From positions 372,001 to 436,000 of the forward strand of contig NZ_SJPO01000004.1 of the NCBI RefSeq assembly GCF_007859935.1: a stretch of 64,000 bases of DNA, read 5' to 3'. The notes beneath the pieces are model-generated. The model had not been told where the DNA came from, made no database searches, and worked only from the letters and a program-made list of their open reading frames with translations. This stretch comes from Posidoniimonas polymericola (GTDB lineage: Bacteria; Planctomycetota; Planctomycetia; Pirellulales; Lacipirellulaceae). Made by a program: the position numbers and the translations under genes. Shown one piece after another: positions 63,472 to 64,000 of this stretch (position 1 is the stretch's first letter; every line of letters starts with the position of its first letter).

Positions 63472-64000
63472 CTAACGCCGGGCGGGTTCGAGCGCCGGGA
63501 GGCGGCGGCACAGCCCGCCCGACAACTGGGACGCCTCGTCTGGCGCGTCGGCGGCAACGTCGCGGGGGTCGACGCCGTGGCGGCGGACCCGCAGCACTAG
63601 GGCGTCGAACTCTGCTAGCGGGCGGAATTCCTTGGCGAACCGCTCGCCGTCACGCCGCACGCCAATCTGCACTTCGGCCCCGAGCGGGCGTGACCGCAAG
63701 TAGAAGCGTTCGCGATCGAGGGTTGCTAGCAGGTTCTGCGCCTCGCTGGCGGGCAGGTCGGTGACCCAGGCGCCGGTCGGCGTCACCGCGGCGGGCTCGG
63801 CGCCAAACCGGCGGGCCCACCAGCCGGGCTGCGCCACTTTGCGCTCGACCACCAGCGTCGCGCGGGCGACGCCCGGCGTGCCAGCCGGGTGGGGCGACTC
63901 GACCCGCAGCACGCACCGCGACGCGGCCGGCAGGAGGTCGCCGCCGCTAGCGACGTTCAGCCGGTCGGTCGGCGACGCGTAGGTCAGCTCGAACGACTCG
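63472..64000 (-). CDS. 3' end of an unrecognised gene, cut by the window edge
   Basis: The frame is open from the right edge (base 3999 of the last kilobase, frame beginning ESFELTYASPTDRLNVASGG) to a TAG at 63472, about 175 codons. There is no domain I recognise; the sequence VARATLVVERKVAQPGWWARRFG and DLPASEAQNLLATLDRERFYLRSRP suggests a structured beta/alpha protein with Arg-rich ends. The 5' end lies outside the window. A GTG at 63910-63912 is not taken as the start, because the frame continues unbroken to the edge. Confidence 0.6.
   Translation of the reverse strand, partial: ESFELTYASPTDRLNVASGGDLLPAASRCVLRVESPHPAGTPGVARATLVVERKVAQPGWWARRFGAEPAAVTPTGAWVTDLPASEAQNLLATLDRERFYLRSRPLGAEVQIGVRRDGERFAKEFRPLAEFDALVLRVRRHGVDPRDVAADAPDEASQLSGGLCRRLPALEPARR

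Noticed and set aside
63910..63912. Start codon of the last gene in the window
   Set aside because: A GTG is present, but the same frame continues without a stop to the window edge and looks coding, so the gene extends beyond 64000.

Overview
The window is GC-rich (visibly well above 60 %) and its gene set points to a planctomycete of the Pirellulales/Lacipirellulaceae type. The signs are paired DUF1592/DUF1552 proteins, secreted PQQ-type beta-propellers opening with a W-x-R-G-P-x-G motif, a surface sulfatase, dockerin-like [19 protein letters not shown] tails with PEP-CTERM-like anchors, autotransporter-type beta-strand repeats, a MoxR/DUF58/BatA/VWA operon, and many short GC-rich palindromic repeats between genes. 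This assignment comes from gene content only. I see no rRNA, tRNA, CRISPR array, transposase gene or prophage.

Layout. 0.1-10.4 kb: glucose-6-phosphate isomerase facing away from an archaeal-type phosphoglycerate mutase, an M48 membrane protease with a zinc ribbon, an MBL-fold hydrolase, and three exported proteins (NPCBM domain, prenyltransferase-like repeats, beta-propeller). 10.7-16 kb: a glycosyltransferase with a COG4091-type dehydrogenase, a PhoD-like phosphatase and a TPR membrane protein. 16-31.2 kb: one long minus-strand block (beta-propeller, MoxR ATPase, DUF58, BatA, VWA protein, a 1213-aa DUF4175-like coiled-coil protein and a Gln-rich exported protein). An AT-richer island with a VapC-type toxin-antitoxin pair and a DUF4375-like lipoprotein sits inside it. 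31.3-37.9 kb: a minus-strand haem A/cytochrome oxidase maturation operon (cupredoxin-like protein, di-haem cytochrome c, CtaA, CtaB, ABC-2 exporter, DUF420) with no oxidase subunit genes. 38-45.6 kb: an orphan gene, a sodium/solute symporter, a methyltransferase, two alpha/beta hydrolases, a PEP-CTERM-like protein and a membrane protein. 45.6-51.4 kb: DUF1552 and DUF1592 genes, a small protein and another propeller. 51.6-62.3 kb: two large surface proteins, a small PEP-CTERM protein, a fusion of a TrhO-type rhodanese with an RluA-type pseudouridine synthase, a DUF971 protein, and a repeat-rich stretch holding an HTH protein. 62.4-64 kb: an outer-membrane protein and the 3' end of an unrecognised gene.

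The observations most worth following are the TrhO-RluA fusion; the sulfatase/beta-strand/dockerin/PEP-CTERM surface enzyme; the TA-plus-lipoprotein island, whose lipoprotein gene is bracketed by a perfect 26-nt inverted repeat; and a roughly 210-nt four-block nested palindromic repeat present twice, one copy of which appears to supply the start codon and first residues of a neighbouring gene. Many of the starts given here were moved inward from the longest open frame because the upstream part was antisense shadow or repeat; each case is explained in its entry.
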